Assembly (NCBI RefSeq): GCF_001913155.1
Contig: NZ_CP018760.1
Span: forward strand, 868,001-932,000
DNA from: Maribacter hydrothermalis
GTDB lineage: Bacteria > Bacteroidota > Bacteroidia > Flavobacteriales > Flavobacteriaceae
DNA length: 64,000 bases
Direction of reading: 5' to 3'
Translations under genes and position numbers: made by a program
Part shown: positions 32,446 through 41,918 of the stretch, piece by piece
Numbering within the stretch: position 1 is the stretch's first letter
How the letters are laid out: every line of letters starts with the position of its first letter
Notes under the pieces: model-generated
Seen by the model: the letters and a program-made list of their open reading frames with translations, nothing else
Databases searched by the model: none
Told to the model about the DNA's origin: nothing

Positions 32446-33093
32446 TTAATTTTCTTCTACAAGTGCTGGATTTCTTGAACGTTGTACCCAAATAATGATA
32501 CCAACTACTATCAGCGCTGCTGGAGGAATAATCATAAAACCATTATTCTCATAGCCAGTAGCATACAACCCTGTTTTCTCAATTGGATCTCCCAAAACCG
32601 GAATCCCAAATAAAGTTCCTGACCCTAACAACTCTCTAAAGAAACCCACGATTATCAAAATAACGCCGTAACCTAAAGAGTTTCCTATTCCGTCCAAAAA
32701 TGAACGCCATGGTCCGTTGGCTAAAGCAAATGCTTCAAATCGCCCCATAATAATACAGTTAGTTATAATTAGACCAACAAATACTGCTAATGTTTTACTT
32801 AACTCATATTGATAGGCCTTAAGAACTTGATCTACGATAATTACCAATGTCGCAACTACGATTAGCTGAACAATGATTCTAATTTTAGATGGAATAATAT
32901 TTCTCATTAATGAGATTACTACGTTACCAGCACCTAAAACGAAAATTACGGAAACGGCCATCACTAAAGATGCCTTCAATTCTGCCGTAATAGCCAAAGC
33001 TGAACATATACCTAGAACTTGTATAGTAATCGGGTTATTATCCGCAAGCGGATCCATAATTAGATTTGTATCTTTTTTTGATAGTAGTGCCAT
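32446..33093 (-). CDS. nqrD: Na+-translocating NADH:quinone reductase subunit D
   Basis: This 215-residue membrane subunit is homologous to NqrE with inverted topology. Cysteines 30 (LGICSALAIT) and 113 (ITNCIIMGRFEAFA) fit the ligands of the intramembrane iron-sulfur centre shared with NqrE. Several hydrophobic helices fill the sequence, and AIPPAALIVVGIIIW-like residues lie near the end. It starts 1 base after the end of nqrC, as expected in a tight operon. Confidence 0.97.
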   Translation of the reverse strand: MALLSKKDTNLIMDPLADNNPITIQVLGICSALAITAELKASLVMAVSVIFVLGAGNVVISLMRNIIPSKIRIIVQLIVVATLVIIVDQVLKAYQYELSKTLAVFVGLIITNCIIMGRFEAFALANGPWRSFLDGIGNSLGYGVILIIVGFFRELLGSGTLFGIPVLGDPIEKTGLYATGYENNGFMIIPPAALIVVGIIIWVQRSRNPALVEEN

Positions 33094-33094
33094 A

Positions 33095-33847
33095 TTACTT
33101 TGCTCTAATTGTTTCTAAATAAGGTTTATATAATTTGACAGTTTCGCTTATCATAGCAGAAACACCGTTGCCGGTAATTGTAGCACCCGCCAAGGCATCT
33201 ACTTCATTATCATCTTTTGTTTTGTTTAATGGATCATTGTTCCCTTTAGCAACAGCAATGCCTGCGTACTGAGTACCATTTAAAATAGTTTCTCCTTTAA
33301 AATCATCCATGAAATAGCGCATTTTAATGTTTGCTCCTAAACCAGGGGTTTCCCCTTTATGGTCAAAATAAACACCTTGTACGGTCATAGTATCATCTAA
33401 AGCAATGAAACCCCAAATTGCATCCCAAAGTCCTTTGCCATACATAGGGATGATATAGAATTTCTTCCCATCTTTTTCCCCTATAAAAACTGGCAACTTA
33501 TAATCTTCACCTTTTTTGATGTTTGCTAATTGCTTTTTTAAATCGATTAAATATGCCTCGTTATCTTCGGTGATTTTATCGCCTTGAATAACCAACTGCT
33601 CTTTAATATAACTTGCGAACTCATTTTCTACTACATCTGTAGGAATAAAGTTTACACTACCCGTATCATCACCATTTTCATTTACACCCATTGCATAAAG
33701 AATATTCTGCTGTTTTTCAAAACGCTCGTTTTCTTTAATATTAGGACGTAATGCTGAAGCCAAAAACGCAAGTATTGACCCAACTACTACAACCATAATT
33801 GCTGCAAAAATTACTGTATAAACGTTGCTATCTGTTTTTAGTGCCAT
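33095..33847 (-). CDS. nqrC: Na+-translocating NADH:quinone reductase subunit C
   Basis: This 250-residue subunit has one N-terminal membrane helix (YTVIFAAIMVVVVGSILAFLA) and a periplasmic FMN-binding domain. The threonine that carries covalent FMN is Thr223 in DALAGATITGNGVSAM. The usual S/T-G-A-T box is A-G-A-T here. ApbE, encoded downstream, would attach the FMN. GETPGLGANI near residue 165 is another family mark. It lies 2 bases from nqrB. Confidence 0.97.
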   Translation of the reverse strand: MALKTDSNVYTVIFAAIMVVVVGSILAFLASALRPNIKENERFEKQQNILYAMGVNENGDDTGSVNFIPTDVVENEFASYIKEQLVIQGDKITEDNEAYLIDLKKQLANIKKGEDYKLPVFIGEKDGKKFYIIPMYGKGLWDAIWGFIALDDTMTVQGVYFDHKGETPGLGANIKMRYFMDDFKGETILNGTQYAGIAVAKGNNDPLNKTKDDNEVDALAGATITGNGVSAMISETVKLYKPYLETIRAK

Positions 33848-33849
33848 AA

Positions 33850-35130
33850 TTAAACTGTTTCCGCTTTAAGTTCTTCTGCCTTACCATCTGCATCTTTAGG
33901 ATAGATAGTAGCATTCTTTAATCTGTTCATTCTTTTCTTAATGTTACCCCTAACAACATAATGATCAATTGTTGGTGCAAATACGTTCATTAAAAGGATT
34001 GCCAAGAAAACACCTTCTGGGTATGCTGGGTTAAATACACGAATTAATACAGAAATGAAACCTATAAAGAAACCGTAATACCATTTACCTTTATTTGTTT
34101 GTGATCCGGTAACAGGATCAGTAGCCATATAGACAATACCGAAAGCCAAACCACCGACTATTAAATGCTTCCAAAAATCGAAACTCATTAATCCGTAAAA
34201 CTTACTAGATTCACCTACCCATCCAAACTCAACTACCTGGTTGAATATTAAGCCCATTACTAAAGAACCTATAACAGCACTTAGCATTATTCTCCAGCTA
34301 GCGATTTTTGTAAAAATCAAGAACAACCCTCCTAAAAGAATAAGTAATGCCGAGGTTTCACCAACAGAACCAGGAATAAATCCGAAGAACATATCTGACA
34401 CAGAATAGGTTATTTCCGCTCCTTTATTCTGAGCTAAATATCCTAATATCGTTTCCCCAGATATGGCATCTACGTTGGCACCTGCTAAAATTTCTTCTGA
34501 ACGCTCACGAGCACCATAAACCCAAACTTTATCACCACTCATCCACGTAGGGTAAGCGAAGAACAAGAATGCTCTAATAGTTAATGCAGGATTAAGAATA
34601 TTCATTCCTGTACCTCCAAAAACTTCTTTACCAATAACAACACCGAATACTACGGCTACGGCCAACATCCAAAGAGGCGTATCAATTGGAACAATTAATG
34701 GAACCAACATACCGGTAACCAAATATCCCTCTTCTACTTCATGACCTTTTATAACGGCAAAAATAAATTCTACTATTAGTCCAACACCATAAGAAACAAC
34801 CACTAATGGCAAAACCTTAATAATACCGATCCAAAAATTATCCCAAGTAAGGAAATCGTTCATTAAAGAAAAATCTGCCGGAAAACCGTTTATTGCAGAA
34901 TAGTGTTGGTAACCCGCGTTGAACATAGAAAATATTAACACTGGTACCAGTGCCATTATCACTGTGTTCATTGTTCGTTTTAAATCGTCGGCTGATTTAA
35001 CATGTGTTCCACCTGAATGGGTGGTCTCATCTGGCGAAAACAAAAAAGTATGAAAGGCATTAAAGGCAGGAGCCATTTTCTTACCCTGATACTTCAGTTT
35101 AAGTTCGTGTAATTTGCTTTTTAAACTCAT
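33850..35130 (-). CDS. nqrB: Na+-translocating NADH:quinone reductase subunit B
   Basis: This 426-residue membrane subunit carries the sodium path, a covalent FMN and riboflavin. The expected FMN threonine is Thr227 in DAISGETILGYL, where other Nqr complexes have SGAT. GKEVFGGTGMNILNPALTIRAFLFFAYP and the IPGSVGETSALLILLGG segment are strong family marks. The C-terminus (GNIKKRMNRLKNATIYPKD) is soluble. It lies 3 bases from nqrA and 2 bases from nqrC. Confidence 0.97.
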   Translation of the reverse strand: MSLKSKLHELKLKYQGKKMAPAFNAFHTFLFSPDETTHSGGTHVKSADDLKRTMNTVIMALVPVLIFSMFNAGYQHYSAINGFPADFSLMNDFLTWDNFWIGIIKVLPLVVVSYGVGLIVEFIFAVIKGHEVEEGYLVTGMLVPLIVPIDTPLWMLAVAVVFGVVIGKEVFGGTGMNILNPALTIRAFLFFAYPTWMSGDKVWVYGARERSEEILAGANVDAISGETILGYLAQNKGAEITYSVSDMFFGFIPGSVGETSALLILLGGLFLIFTKIASWRIMLSAVIGSLVMGLIFNQVVEFGWVGESSKFYGLMSFDFWKHLIVGGLAFGIVYMATDPVTGSQTNKGKWYYGFFIGFISVLIRVFNPAYPEGVFLAILLMNVFAPTIDHYVVRGNIKKRMNRLKNATIYPKDADGKAEELKAETV

Positions 35131-35133
35131 TTC

Positions 35134-36483
35134 TTATCCTATTTCTTTTTGCAATAAATCTAACCCTTCACGAATAATTTTCTGGTGTGGTTGTTTAGAA
35201 ATACATATAAATTCAGTTAACGAAAAATCCTCAGGAGCCACTTCATACAAACCTAATTGCTCCATTTCATCCAAATCTTTTACCATACAAGCTTTTAAAA
35301 GTTGCATTGGAAAAATATCCATTGGAAAAACTTTTTCATATTGTCCTGTCACCACAAAAGCTCTATGCTCACCGTTAGTATTAGTGTTTAAGTCATATTT
35401 CTTATTTGGCTGCATCCAAGAAAAAGTTAAAGCCCTGGTAGCCGATATTTTATTGAAAACAGGTTTGTTCCATCCAAATAACTCATAATCGTTGCCTTCC
35501 GGAATAACCGTAACCGTATTATTATAGTAACCTAAAAACCCAGCTGGTTTACTTTTGGAACCCGTAAGAACATCACCATTGATAACTCTAATATTCTCCT
35601 CCTTAACACCGCTAGCATATAGGAAAGTAGAAATCTCCGCACCTATTTTGGTACTATAATATTTTGGCGCTTTTACAGAAGATCCCGCAAGAGCAACCAT
35701 TCTTTCGGCATTAAATTTACCTGTAATTAAATACTCACCTATTATTATTAAATCTTGAGGAGTAACTGTCCAAACTAACTCACCTTTATTAATAGGGTCT
35801 AATTTGTTAATTTGAGTACCAACCAAACCTGCAGGATGCGGACCAGAAACATTATGCAACTCTACCCCGTTCATTGAAGATAATGGCGAATTACCAGAAC
35901 CAACAGACACATGTACTTTCCCAGGTGTTAATTTACCCAGCGCAGTTACCGCCGCCTGTAATTCCCTTTCTTTACCCTGTAAAACATAATCTAAATCTGC
36001 TTGTAATGGCGCACTTGAATATCCAGAAATAAATATAGATTTAGGTGTAGTCTCAGGATCAGCAATAACATCATAAGGACGCTGTCTGATAAATGGCCAA
36101 CAACCACTTTTCAACAATGCAGCTTTTAATTCTCCTTTCGATGATTTTTCAACATTTAAAACTGATCCTTCTAATACTTCTTGAGTTTTATCGGCTAAAA
36201 TCTTTAAGGTCAAAATACGTCTTCTCGCCCCTCTTTCAATTTCTATTAACTCACCGCTTACAGGCGATACAAAGAGCATATCCTCTATGTTTTTGTTATA
36301 GAACAAAGGTTCACCGGCTTTCACCTGCTCGCCTTGCTTTACCATCATTTTAGGGGTAATGCCGTGAAAATCACTCAATTGTATTGCGTAAACATTACTC
36401 AAAACAGCTTTCGAAGTCGTCTGTTCTGCGGCGCCCACAAGGTTAATGTTGAGCCCTTTTTTTATTCGTATGTCTTTGGACAT
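35134..36483 (-). CDS. nqrA: Na+-translocating NADH:quinone reductase subunit A
   Basis: This 449-residue peripheral subunit starts the nqr operon. Family marks are the N-terminal RIKKGLNINLVGAAEQ, PKMMVKQGEQVKAGEPLFYNK, the biotinyl/lipoyl-like VSPVSGELIEIERGARR, and the Rnf/SLBB-like middle (HVSVGSGNSPLSSMNG, VSGPHPAGLVGTQI). NqrA lacks a membrane helix and contacts NqrB on the cytoplasmic side. The complex couples NADH oxidation and menaquinone reduction to sodium export, the main respiratory entry in many marine Bacteroidota. A -7-like box lies 35 bases upstream. Confidence 0.98.
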   Translation of the reverse strand: MSKDIRIKKGLNINLVGAAEQTTSKAVLSNVYAIQLSDFHGITPKMMVKQGEQVKAGEPLFYNKNIEDMLFVSPVSGELIEIERGARRRILTLKILADKTQEVLEGSVLNVEKSSKGELKAALLKSGCWPFIRQRPYDVIADPETTPKSIFISGYSSAPLQADLDYVLQGKERELQAAVTALGKLTPGKVHVSVGSGNSPLSSMNGVELHNVSGPHPAGLVGTQINKLDPINKGELVWTVTPQDLIIIGEYLITGKFNAERMVALAGSSVKAPKYYSTKIGAEISTFLYASGVKEENIRVINGDVLTGSKSKPAGFLGYYNNTVTVIPEGNDYELFGWNKPVFNKISATRALTFSWMQPNKKYDLNTNTNGEHRAFVVTGQYEKVFPMDIFPMQLLKACMVKDLDEMEQLGLYEVAPEDFSLTEFICISKQPHQKIIREGLDLLQKEIG

Positions 36484-36517
36484 TTGCGTGTAGACCTTTA
36501 GGTTAACAAAATTTGAG

Positions 36518-36525
36518 CAAATTTA
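36518..36525 (-). promoter_or_regulatory. -7 promoter box of the nqr operon
   Basis: On the minus strand TAAATTTG matches TAnnTTTG and lies about 34 bases before the nqrA ATG. No clear -33 TTG is seen. The 152-base gap to the divergent plug gene must hold both promoters. Confidence 0.4.
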
Positions 36526-36635
36526 AGTACAAAAACATCGTTTTCATAATAATTACCCTATAATTTAATCATTACATCGAGGTATATTTTTTAGGCATCG
36601 TTTTTGTTTACCTTTACCTTTAAAATTGCTATACA

Positions 36636-37877
36636 ATGCGTGTTTTTATTAAATATTTATTTTTCTTTTTTATTCTACAAAACATAGTAGCACAGGTTCA
36701 AGTGGAGGTAAATCCACCAGAAAACATAAAATCTATTATATTCAAAGGCCCTACTGATGATCAATTTCCTATCATTAAGATAGGTGAACCTATTTATTTA
36801 GAATTCGATGATATTTTAGCAAACGAGCAGGACTACTATTATAAGGTTACCCATTGTGATTACGACTGGACGAAATCATCCTTATTAAAATCTCAATACA
36901 TAGAGGGGGTAGATAATCAAAGAATAACCCAATACGAAAATAGCTATACCACCTTAGAAACCTACTCTAACTACCAACTTACTATACCAAATGACAATGT
37001 TAGATTAAAAGTTAGCGGTAATTATCTTATAGAAATATATAATAACTATGACGAGCTTCAATTCTCTCGTAGATTCTTAGTTTACAAAGATCTTGTTAAC
37101 GTAGCTGCTACTATAAAACGCTCAAGGGATTTTAATTACATAAACGAAAAACAGGTAGTACAATTTAGCATTCAATCCTCTGGCTACAAGCTTGTAAATC
37201 CAAAAAAAGAAGTTAAGGTTGCTATATTACAAAACTACTATTGGCCCACTGCCCTTTACGATATTAAACCACAATATACAATTGGTACAGAACTAGTTTA
37301 CAAATACGACCAAGAAACCGCTTTTTATGCTGGCAATGAATATTTGTTATTCGACACTAGTGACTTAAGAGCTCCAAGCTCTCAAATTTCTAGAATAGAA
37401 TTAACTGACCTTTATAATCACATTCTATTTTCTGATGGATTTAGAAATGATAAGCCTTACACTTATTTTCCCGATATAAATGGTGATTTTGTAGTAAGAA
37501 CTTTACAAGGCGACAATGCATCTAGAGAAGCTGAATATACCAATGTATATTTTAGCCTACCTTACAATGAATTTATTGCTTTAGACGAAGTTTACATTTT
37601 TGGAAAATTCAACAATTACGCCCTAACTGATGAGAACAAAATGACCTATAATGAAACAAATGGTATGATGGAGGCAACCATAAAAATGAAACAAGGTTTT
37701 TACAATTATAAATACGTTCTTAAAGATGGCGGCGAAATGAAACCAAATGTTGTAAGTGGAAATTTTCACTTCACTGAAAACAATTATATTATTCTAGTTT
37801 ATTATAGAAACTTTGGCGATATGTACGATAGCCTTATCGGTATTGGCTCCGCAAATTCTAGAGATATCACTAACTAA
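36636..37877 (+). CDS. Type IX secretion system plug protein (DUF5103)
   Basis: This 413-residue exported protein begins with a signal peptide (VFIKYLFFFFILQNIVAQ). It shows the DUF5103 pattern: NIKSIIFKGPTDDQFPIIKIGEPIYLEFDDI, YYYKVTHCDYDW near residue 68, SNYQLTIPNDNVRLKVSGNYLIEIY, then FGKFNNYALTDENKM close to the C-terminal E-set-like domain. DUF5103 proteins are known as the Plug that closes the periplasmic side of the SprA outer-membrane channel of the T9SS. It is divergent from nqrA and followed 26 bases later by the DUF3667 gene. The T9SS link fits porT at 49019 and the two type B substrates at 15605 and 21297. Confidence 0.88.
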   Translation: MRVFIKYLFFFFILQNIVAQVQVEVNPPENIKSIIFKGPTDDQFPIIKIGEPIYLEFDDILANEQDYYYKVTHCDYDWTKSSLLKSQYIEGVDNQRITQYENSYTTLETYSNYQLTIPNDNVRLKVSGNYLIEIYNNYDELQFSRRFLVYKDLVNVAATIKRSRDFNYINEKQVVQFSIQSSGYKLVNPKKEVKVAILQNYYWPTALYDIKPQYTIGTELVYKYDQETAFYAGNEYLLFDTSDLRAPSSQISRIELTDLYNHILFSDGFRNDKPYTYFPDINGDFVVRTLQGDNASREAEYTNVYFSLPYNEFIALDEVYIFGKFNNYALTDENKMTYNETNGMMEATIKMKQGFYNYKYVLKDGGEMKPNVVSGNFHFTENNYIILVYYRNFGDMYDSLIGIGSANSRDITN

Positions 37878-37903
37878 CTGTATATTTACGTTTTTCATAA
37901 TCG

Positions 37904-39028
37904 ATGAAAAACAAACCAACCATAAAAACTACTGGACGTTATCGCATGCAATACCGTGGTGTTGACTGCCTTAATTGCGGACACCCTCTTGACTTAAGCG
38001 ACAAATACTGCCCCAATTGTTCTCAGGCAAATAGCACAAAAAAACTCACCCTTGTTGATTTTTTTGAAGAGTTTTTTGCTAATTATTTTTCTTACGATTC
38101 TAAACTGTGGCTGACCCTAACTGCTTTACTTTTAAAGCCGGGCAAAATCACAAAAGAATATATTGCCGGCAAACGCTTGTCTTACACCAATCCATTTCGT
38201 TTTCTTTTAAGTTTATCTATTGTTTATTTCTTAATTATTAGTCTCAATAGTGAGTTTGAAACGCTAAATAAATTTGGCTCGGACAATCCAACTCAATTCT
38301 TTGATTTACAAACTCAGTTTAACAACCTAGAATTTGAAAATGAGGAAGATAAAAAACTAGCTCTTTCCCAGTTAGATTCGTTAAATATTAAGGGTTTAAA
38401 TAACTTAAAGCTCAGCTCACAAGATTCCTTAATACTTAGTAGGCCTAAAGGATATTTTAAAGGCATTAACCAGGAAAATTTTTTTGAAAGATTATTTGAA
38501 AAAATTCAATTTTACAATACTGTAATAAAAAACGATACTATCTATAATTTTAACCAAAGCGTTATTAAATACGAAGTACCAGAGCTTACCGAAAATAAAA
38601 TGGCATATAATCTTTCCAGTAGTTTAATTGACATTGAAAAGCGACCTGGCACCTTTATCAATTCTTTAATTTCAAAACTACCGATAGCAACATTTTTCTT
38701 TCTTCCATTCTTTTCTGTTTTCGTTTGGTTGGTCTATATCAGAAAAAAACACACTTACACCGATCATTTAATCTTTAGTTTCCACAATCAATCGTTATTA
38801 TTTATCTTGCTCATTGTTAGCAATTTAATCAACGCTACTTTTAGTGTTAACAGCGAAGGATTGTTTTTTTTAGTATTCGCTATTTACCTATATAAAGCAA
38901 TGCGAAATTTCTATCAGCAAGGAAGAGTTAAAACGATTATAAAATATATGTTCCTAAACACTATTTTTTTTATTTTAGGAGGCATTGCAATGACAATATT
39001 AATAGCTGCAAGCGTATTTACATATTAA
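37904..39028 (+). CDS. DUF3667 membrane protein with zinc ribbon
   Basis: This 374-residue protein has an N-terminal zinc ribbon with cysteines 22, 25, 36 and 39 (CLNCG and CPNCS). It is followed by LTLVDFFEEFFANYFSYDSKLWLTL and KPGKITKEYIAGKRLSYTNPFRF, the DUF3667 signature, and several membrane helices (PFRFLLSLSIVYFLIISL, FFFLPFFSVFVWLVY, LLFILLIVSNL, TIFFILGGIAMTILIAA). Function unknown; the family is widespread in Bacteroidota. apaG follows after 2 bases. Confidence 0.88.
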   Translation: MKNKPTIKTTGRYRMQYRGVDCLNCGHPLDLSDKYCPNCSQANSTKKLTLVDFFEEFFANYFSYDSKLWLTLTALLLKPGKITKEYIAGKRLSYTNPFRFLLSLSIVYFLIISLNSEFETLNKFGSDNPTQFFDLQTQFNNLEFENEEDKKLALSQLDSLNIKGLNNLKLSSQDSLILSRPKGYFKGINQENFFERLFEKIQFYNTVIKNDTIYNFNQSVIKYEVPELTENKMAYNLSSSLIDIEKRPGTFINSLISKLPIATFFFLPFFSVFVWLVYIRKKHTYTDHLIFSFHNQSLLFILLIVSNLINATFSVNSEGLFFLVFAIYLYKAMRNFYQQGRVKTIIKYMFLNTIFFILGGIAMTILIAASVFTY

Positions 39029-39030
39029 AT

Positions 39031-39420
39031 ATGATGATAACACAAGTTACCAAAGGCATTAAAATATCAGTACAAACTAGTTTTGAAGGCACATTCTTTA
39101 AGAACTATAAAATGCATTATGCGTTTGGCTATACTATTACTATTGAAAATCAAAGTAAGGATGCTGTTCAACTAACTTCTCGTCACTGGAAAATATATGA
39201 CTCCCTAAATGATATGGAGACCTTAGACGGTGAAGGAGTAATAGGTAAAAAACCAGTAATTAAACCTGGTAATTCTCATACCTATAATTCTGGATGTTTA
39301 CTTACTTCTCCAATTGGCGCAATGAAAGGACATTATAATATGGTACTCATAAGTAATTCCGATAAATTTAGAGTTTACATACCTACATTTAAGTTTAGTG
39401 CACCGTTTGCTTTAAACTAA
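39031..39420 (+). CDS. apaG: ApaG domain protein
   Basis: This 129-residue protein is an ApaG/DUF525 beta-sandwich, marked by YAFGYTITIENQS, QLTSRHWKIYDS, DGEGVIGKKPVIKPGNSHTYNSG and CLLTSPIGAMKGHYNM. ApaG has been linked with divalent cation (Co2+/Mg2+) sensitivity and Ap4A levels, but its biochemical role is unsettled. Two ATG codons stand in a row at 39031 and 39034, and either may be used. It starts 2 bases after the DUF3667 stop. Confidence 0.93.
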   Translation: MMITQVTKGIKISVQTSFEGTFFKNYKMHYAFGYTITIENQSKDAVQLTSRHWKIYDSLNDMETLDGEGVIGKKPVIKPGNSHTYNSGCLLTSPIGAMKGHYNMVLISNSDKFRVYIPTFKFSAPFALN

Positions 39421-39464
39421 ACCCTTTTAACCTTCTTTTAATTTTAAGTCCAACACTGTTTTAG

Positions 39465-39472
39465 TACCTTTG
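39465..39472 (+). promoter_or_regulatory. -7 promoter box (TACCTTTG) of pruA
   Basis: TACCTTTG matches TAnnTTTG and ends 29 bases before the pruA ATG. No TTG at the usual spacing was found. Confidence 0.45.
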
Positions 39473-39501
39473 ATCAACTTTTTAATTTAAAAAATTTGAC
39501 A

Positions 39502-41130
39502 ATGGGTAAAGGTTTTTTCCAAGTTCCTACCGCTATTAATGAACCAATTAAAAGCTACGCTCCTGGATCTCCTGAAAGAGAAGCAGTTTTGGAACAATAC
39601 AAAGCATATTTCAATGGTAATGTTGATGTTCCTATGTATATAGGAAAAGAAGAGATACGAACAGGTAATACAAAGCCTATGTCTCCTCCGCACGACCATA
39701 AGCATATTGTGGGCACATACCACACTGCAGATAAAAAAAATATACAATCAGCAATTGACAATTGTTTAGAATCCAGAAATGACTGGGCTAATTTAACATG
39801 GGAACAACGCGCCGCTATTTTCTTGAAAGCAGCCGAATTAATAGCTGGACCTTACCGCGCAAAAATTAACGCAGCCACCATGATTGCGCAATCAAAGAAT
39901 ATTCACCAAGCAGAAATTGATGCAGCTTGCGAATTAATTGACTTTTTGCGTTTCAACGTAGAATATATGTCTCAGATTTACGCGGAACAACCTGATTCTG
40001 CAGAAGGAATTTGGAACCGAGTAGAGTATAGACCATTAGAAGGGTTTGTTTACGCCATTACACCGTTCAATTTTACAGCTATAGCAGGGAATTTACCTGC
40101 TAGTGCAGCAATGATGGGTAACGTAGTTGTTTGGAAACCTAGTGATAGTCAAATTTTTTCGGCAAAAGTTATTGTGGACGTATTTAAAGAAGCAGGTTTA
40201 CCGGATGGCGTAATAAACGTTGTTTATGGTGACCCTGTTATGATTACTAATACAATTTTAGCAAGTCCTGATTTTGCCGGAATCCACTTTACTGGCTCCA
40301 CTCATGTATTCAAAGAACTTTGGAAACAAATAGGTAATAATATACATACCTATAAAACATACCCAAAAATAGTTGGAGAAACTGGAGGTAAAGATTTTAT
40401 TTTAGCGCACCCAACTGCTAATACTAAGCAAGTAGCTACAGCAATTTCTAGAGGCGCATTTGAGTTTCAAGGTCAAAAATGTAGCGCAGCGTCAAGAGTG
40501 TACCTACCAAAATCAACGTCAACAGAAATTTTAGAATTTGTAAAAGCTGATATCAAATCATTCAACAAACCTGGTTCACCAGAAGACATGAGTAATTTTA
40601 TTACTGCCGTAATTCATGAAGGTTCCTTTGATAAATTAGCAAAATATATTACCCAAGCTAAGGAAGACAAGAATGCGGAGATATATGCAGGTGGCAGTTT
40701 TGACAAGTCTAAAGGGTATTTTATTGAACCAACAGTTATTGTAACTACAGACCCTAAATACACCACAATGGAAACGGAACTTTTTGGCCCTGTAGTGACA
40801 ATCTATGTATACGAAGACAAAGATTGGAGCAAAACATTACAATTAATTGATGGTACTTCTGAATACGCATTAACTGGTGCCGTACTTTCTCAAGATAGAT
40901 ATGCTATTGACGAGGCGACAAAAGCATTGCAAAATTGCGCGGGCAACTTCTATATTAACGACAAACCAACTGGTGCAGTTGTTGGCCAACAACCTTTTGG
41001 TGGCGCAAGGGCCTCTGGAACAAATGATAAAGCTGGTTCTGCACAAAATTTATTAAGATGGGTTTCCCCCAGATTAATAAAAGAGACTTTTGTGACCCCA
41101 GTAGATTATAGATATCCATTTTTAGGTTAA
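39502..41130 (+). CDS. pruA: L-glutamate gamma-semialdehyde dehydrogenase
   Basis: This 542-residue NAD-dependent enzyme oxidises glutamate semialdehyde (pyrroline-5-carboxylate) to glutamate, the second step of proline catabolism. It belongs to the ALDH4 group by length. The catalytic cysteine is Cys327 in FQGQKCSAASR and the general base is Glu293 in VGETGGKD. NFTAIAGNLPASAAMMGN and FTGSTHVF mark the NAD-binding region. The monofunctional form implies a separate proline dehydrogenase (PutA-type PRODH), which is not in this window. The ATG at 39502 was preferred over an upstream in-frame TTG. Confidence 0.97.
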   Translation: MGKGFFQVPTAINEPIKSYAPGSPEREAVLEQYKAYFNGNVDVPMYIGKEEIRTGNTKPMSPPHDHKHIVGTYHTADKKNIQSAIDNCLESRNDWANLTWEQRAAIFLKAAELIAGPYRAKINAATMIAQSKNIHQAEIDAACELIDFLRFNVEYMSQIYAEQPDSAEGIWNRVEYRPLEGFVYAITPFNFTAIAGNLPASAAMMGNVVVWKPSDSQIFSAKVIVDVFKEAGLPDGVINVVYGDPVMITNTILASPDFAGIHFTGSTHVFKELWKQIGNNIHTYKTYPKIVGETGGKDFILAHPTANTKQVATAISRGAFEFQGQKCSAASRVYLPKSTSTEILEFVKADIKSFNKPGSPEDMSNFITAVIHEGSFDKLAKYITQAKEDKNAEIYAGGSFDKSKGYFIEPTVIVTTDPKYTTMETELFGPVVTIYVYEDKDWSKTLQLIDGTSEYALTGAVLSQDRYAIDEATKALQNCAGNFYINDKPTGAVVGQQPFGGARASGTNDKAGSAQNLLRWVSPRLIKETFVTPVDYRYPFLG

Positions 41131-41137
41131 AAGATTT

Positions 41138-41169
41138 AAAAGGCTGAATTAAAATTCAGCCTTTTTTTT
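41138..41169 (+). terminator. Rho-independent terminator after pruA
   Basis: AAAAGGCTGAATT pairs with AATTCAGCCTTTT and is followed by a run of eight T residues. It begins 7 bases after the pruA stop. Confidence 0.93.
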
Positions 41170-41240
41170 GATTTATAGTTTAAATAACGGTAATATTATA
41201 CCAACTTAAATTTCACTCTATTAACCATAAAACACTAATT

Positions 41241-41753
41241 ATGAAAAAGTTACTATTTATTGTATTGCTTATTTCTGGAGCATTTTCTATGGCACAAGAA
41301 GAACTAACACAGAATACTATTAAGGCCGTTTTAACTGGGAATCAAGCTCAAGTTATTCAACTTGCAGAAGCGTTCTCAGAAGAACTGTATGATTGGAGAC
41401 CAACAGAAGGTGTCGTTTCTGTTGGTGAAGCCCTTTTACATGTTGCAGGTGGAAACTACTTTCTAGCATCTAAATTAGGTTTTGCGCCACCAGAAGATGT
41501 TGACGTAATGGCCTTAGGCAAAATTACCGGTAAAGAAAATATCATTGCCGCTCTAAAAAAATCTAATGAATTTGCACTGGATATAATTACAAAAGTAGAA
41601 GATGGAGCATTAAATGAAGAAGTTGATTTTGGTTTTATGAAAGCAAACAAATTAGGAGGTCTTTTGGCTATTATGGAACATAATGGAGAACACAAAGGAC
41701 AACTAATTGCCTATGCTAGATCGAATGGAGTTGTACCACCGTGGAGTAAATAA
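41241..41753 (+). CDS. Exported DinB-family protein
   Basis: This 170-residue protein has a signal peptide (KKLLFIVLLISGAFSMAQ) followed by a four-helix DinB/YfiT-like domain. The putative metal-binding histidines lie in EALLHVAGGNYF and in MEHNGEHKGQLIAY, the two positions typical of the family. DinB-like proteins bind a divalent metal and some are thiol S-transferases. The exported location here is inferred from the signal peptide. It stands alone between two terminators. Confidence 0.85.
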   Translation: MKKLLFIVLLISGAFSMAQEELTQNTIKAVLTGNQAQVIQLAEAFSEELYDWRPTEGVVSVGEALLHVAGGNYFLASKLGFAPPEDVDVMALGKITGKENIIAALKKSNEFALDIITKVEDGALNEEVDFGFMKANKLGGLLAIMEHNGEHKGQLIAYARSNGVVPPWSK

Positions 41754-41770
41754 GTGATTAAATTTACTGC

Positions 41771-41804
41771 AAAAGCCCGTTAATTATCTAAGTTAACGGG
41801 CTTT
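41771..41804 (+). terminator. Rho-independent terminator after the DinB gene
   Basis: AAAAGCCCGTTAA pairs perfectly with TTAACGGGCTTTT around a 9-base loop. Flanking A and T runs make it active in both directions. Confidence 0.92.
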
Positions 41805-41918
41805 TGCATTGTATTAATCTAATATATCAAAAACAATAACAATGTAAATTTAACGTTAACTAATTGTAAATTAAATGTATTTTAATTAAATTAATAAATA
41901 TTTTAAACTTAAAAACTT

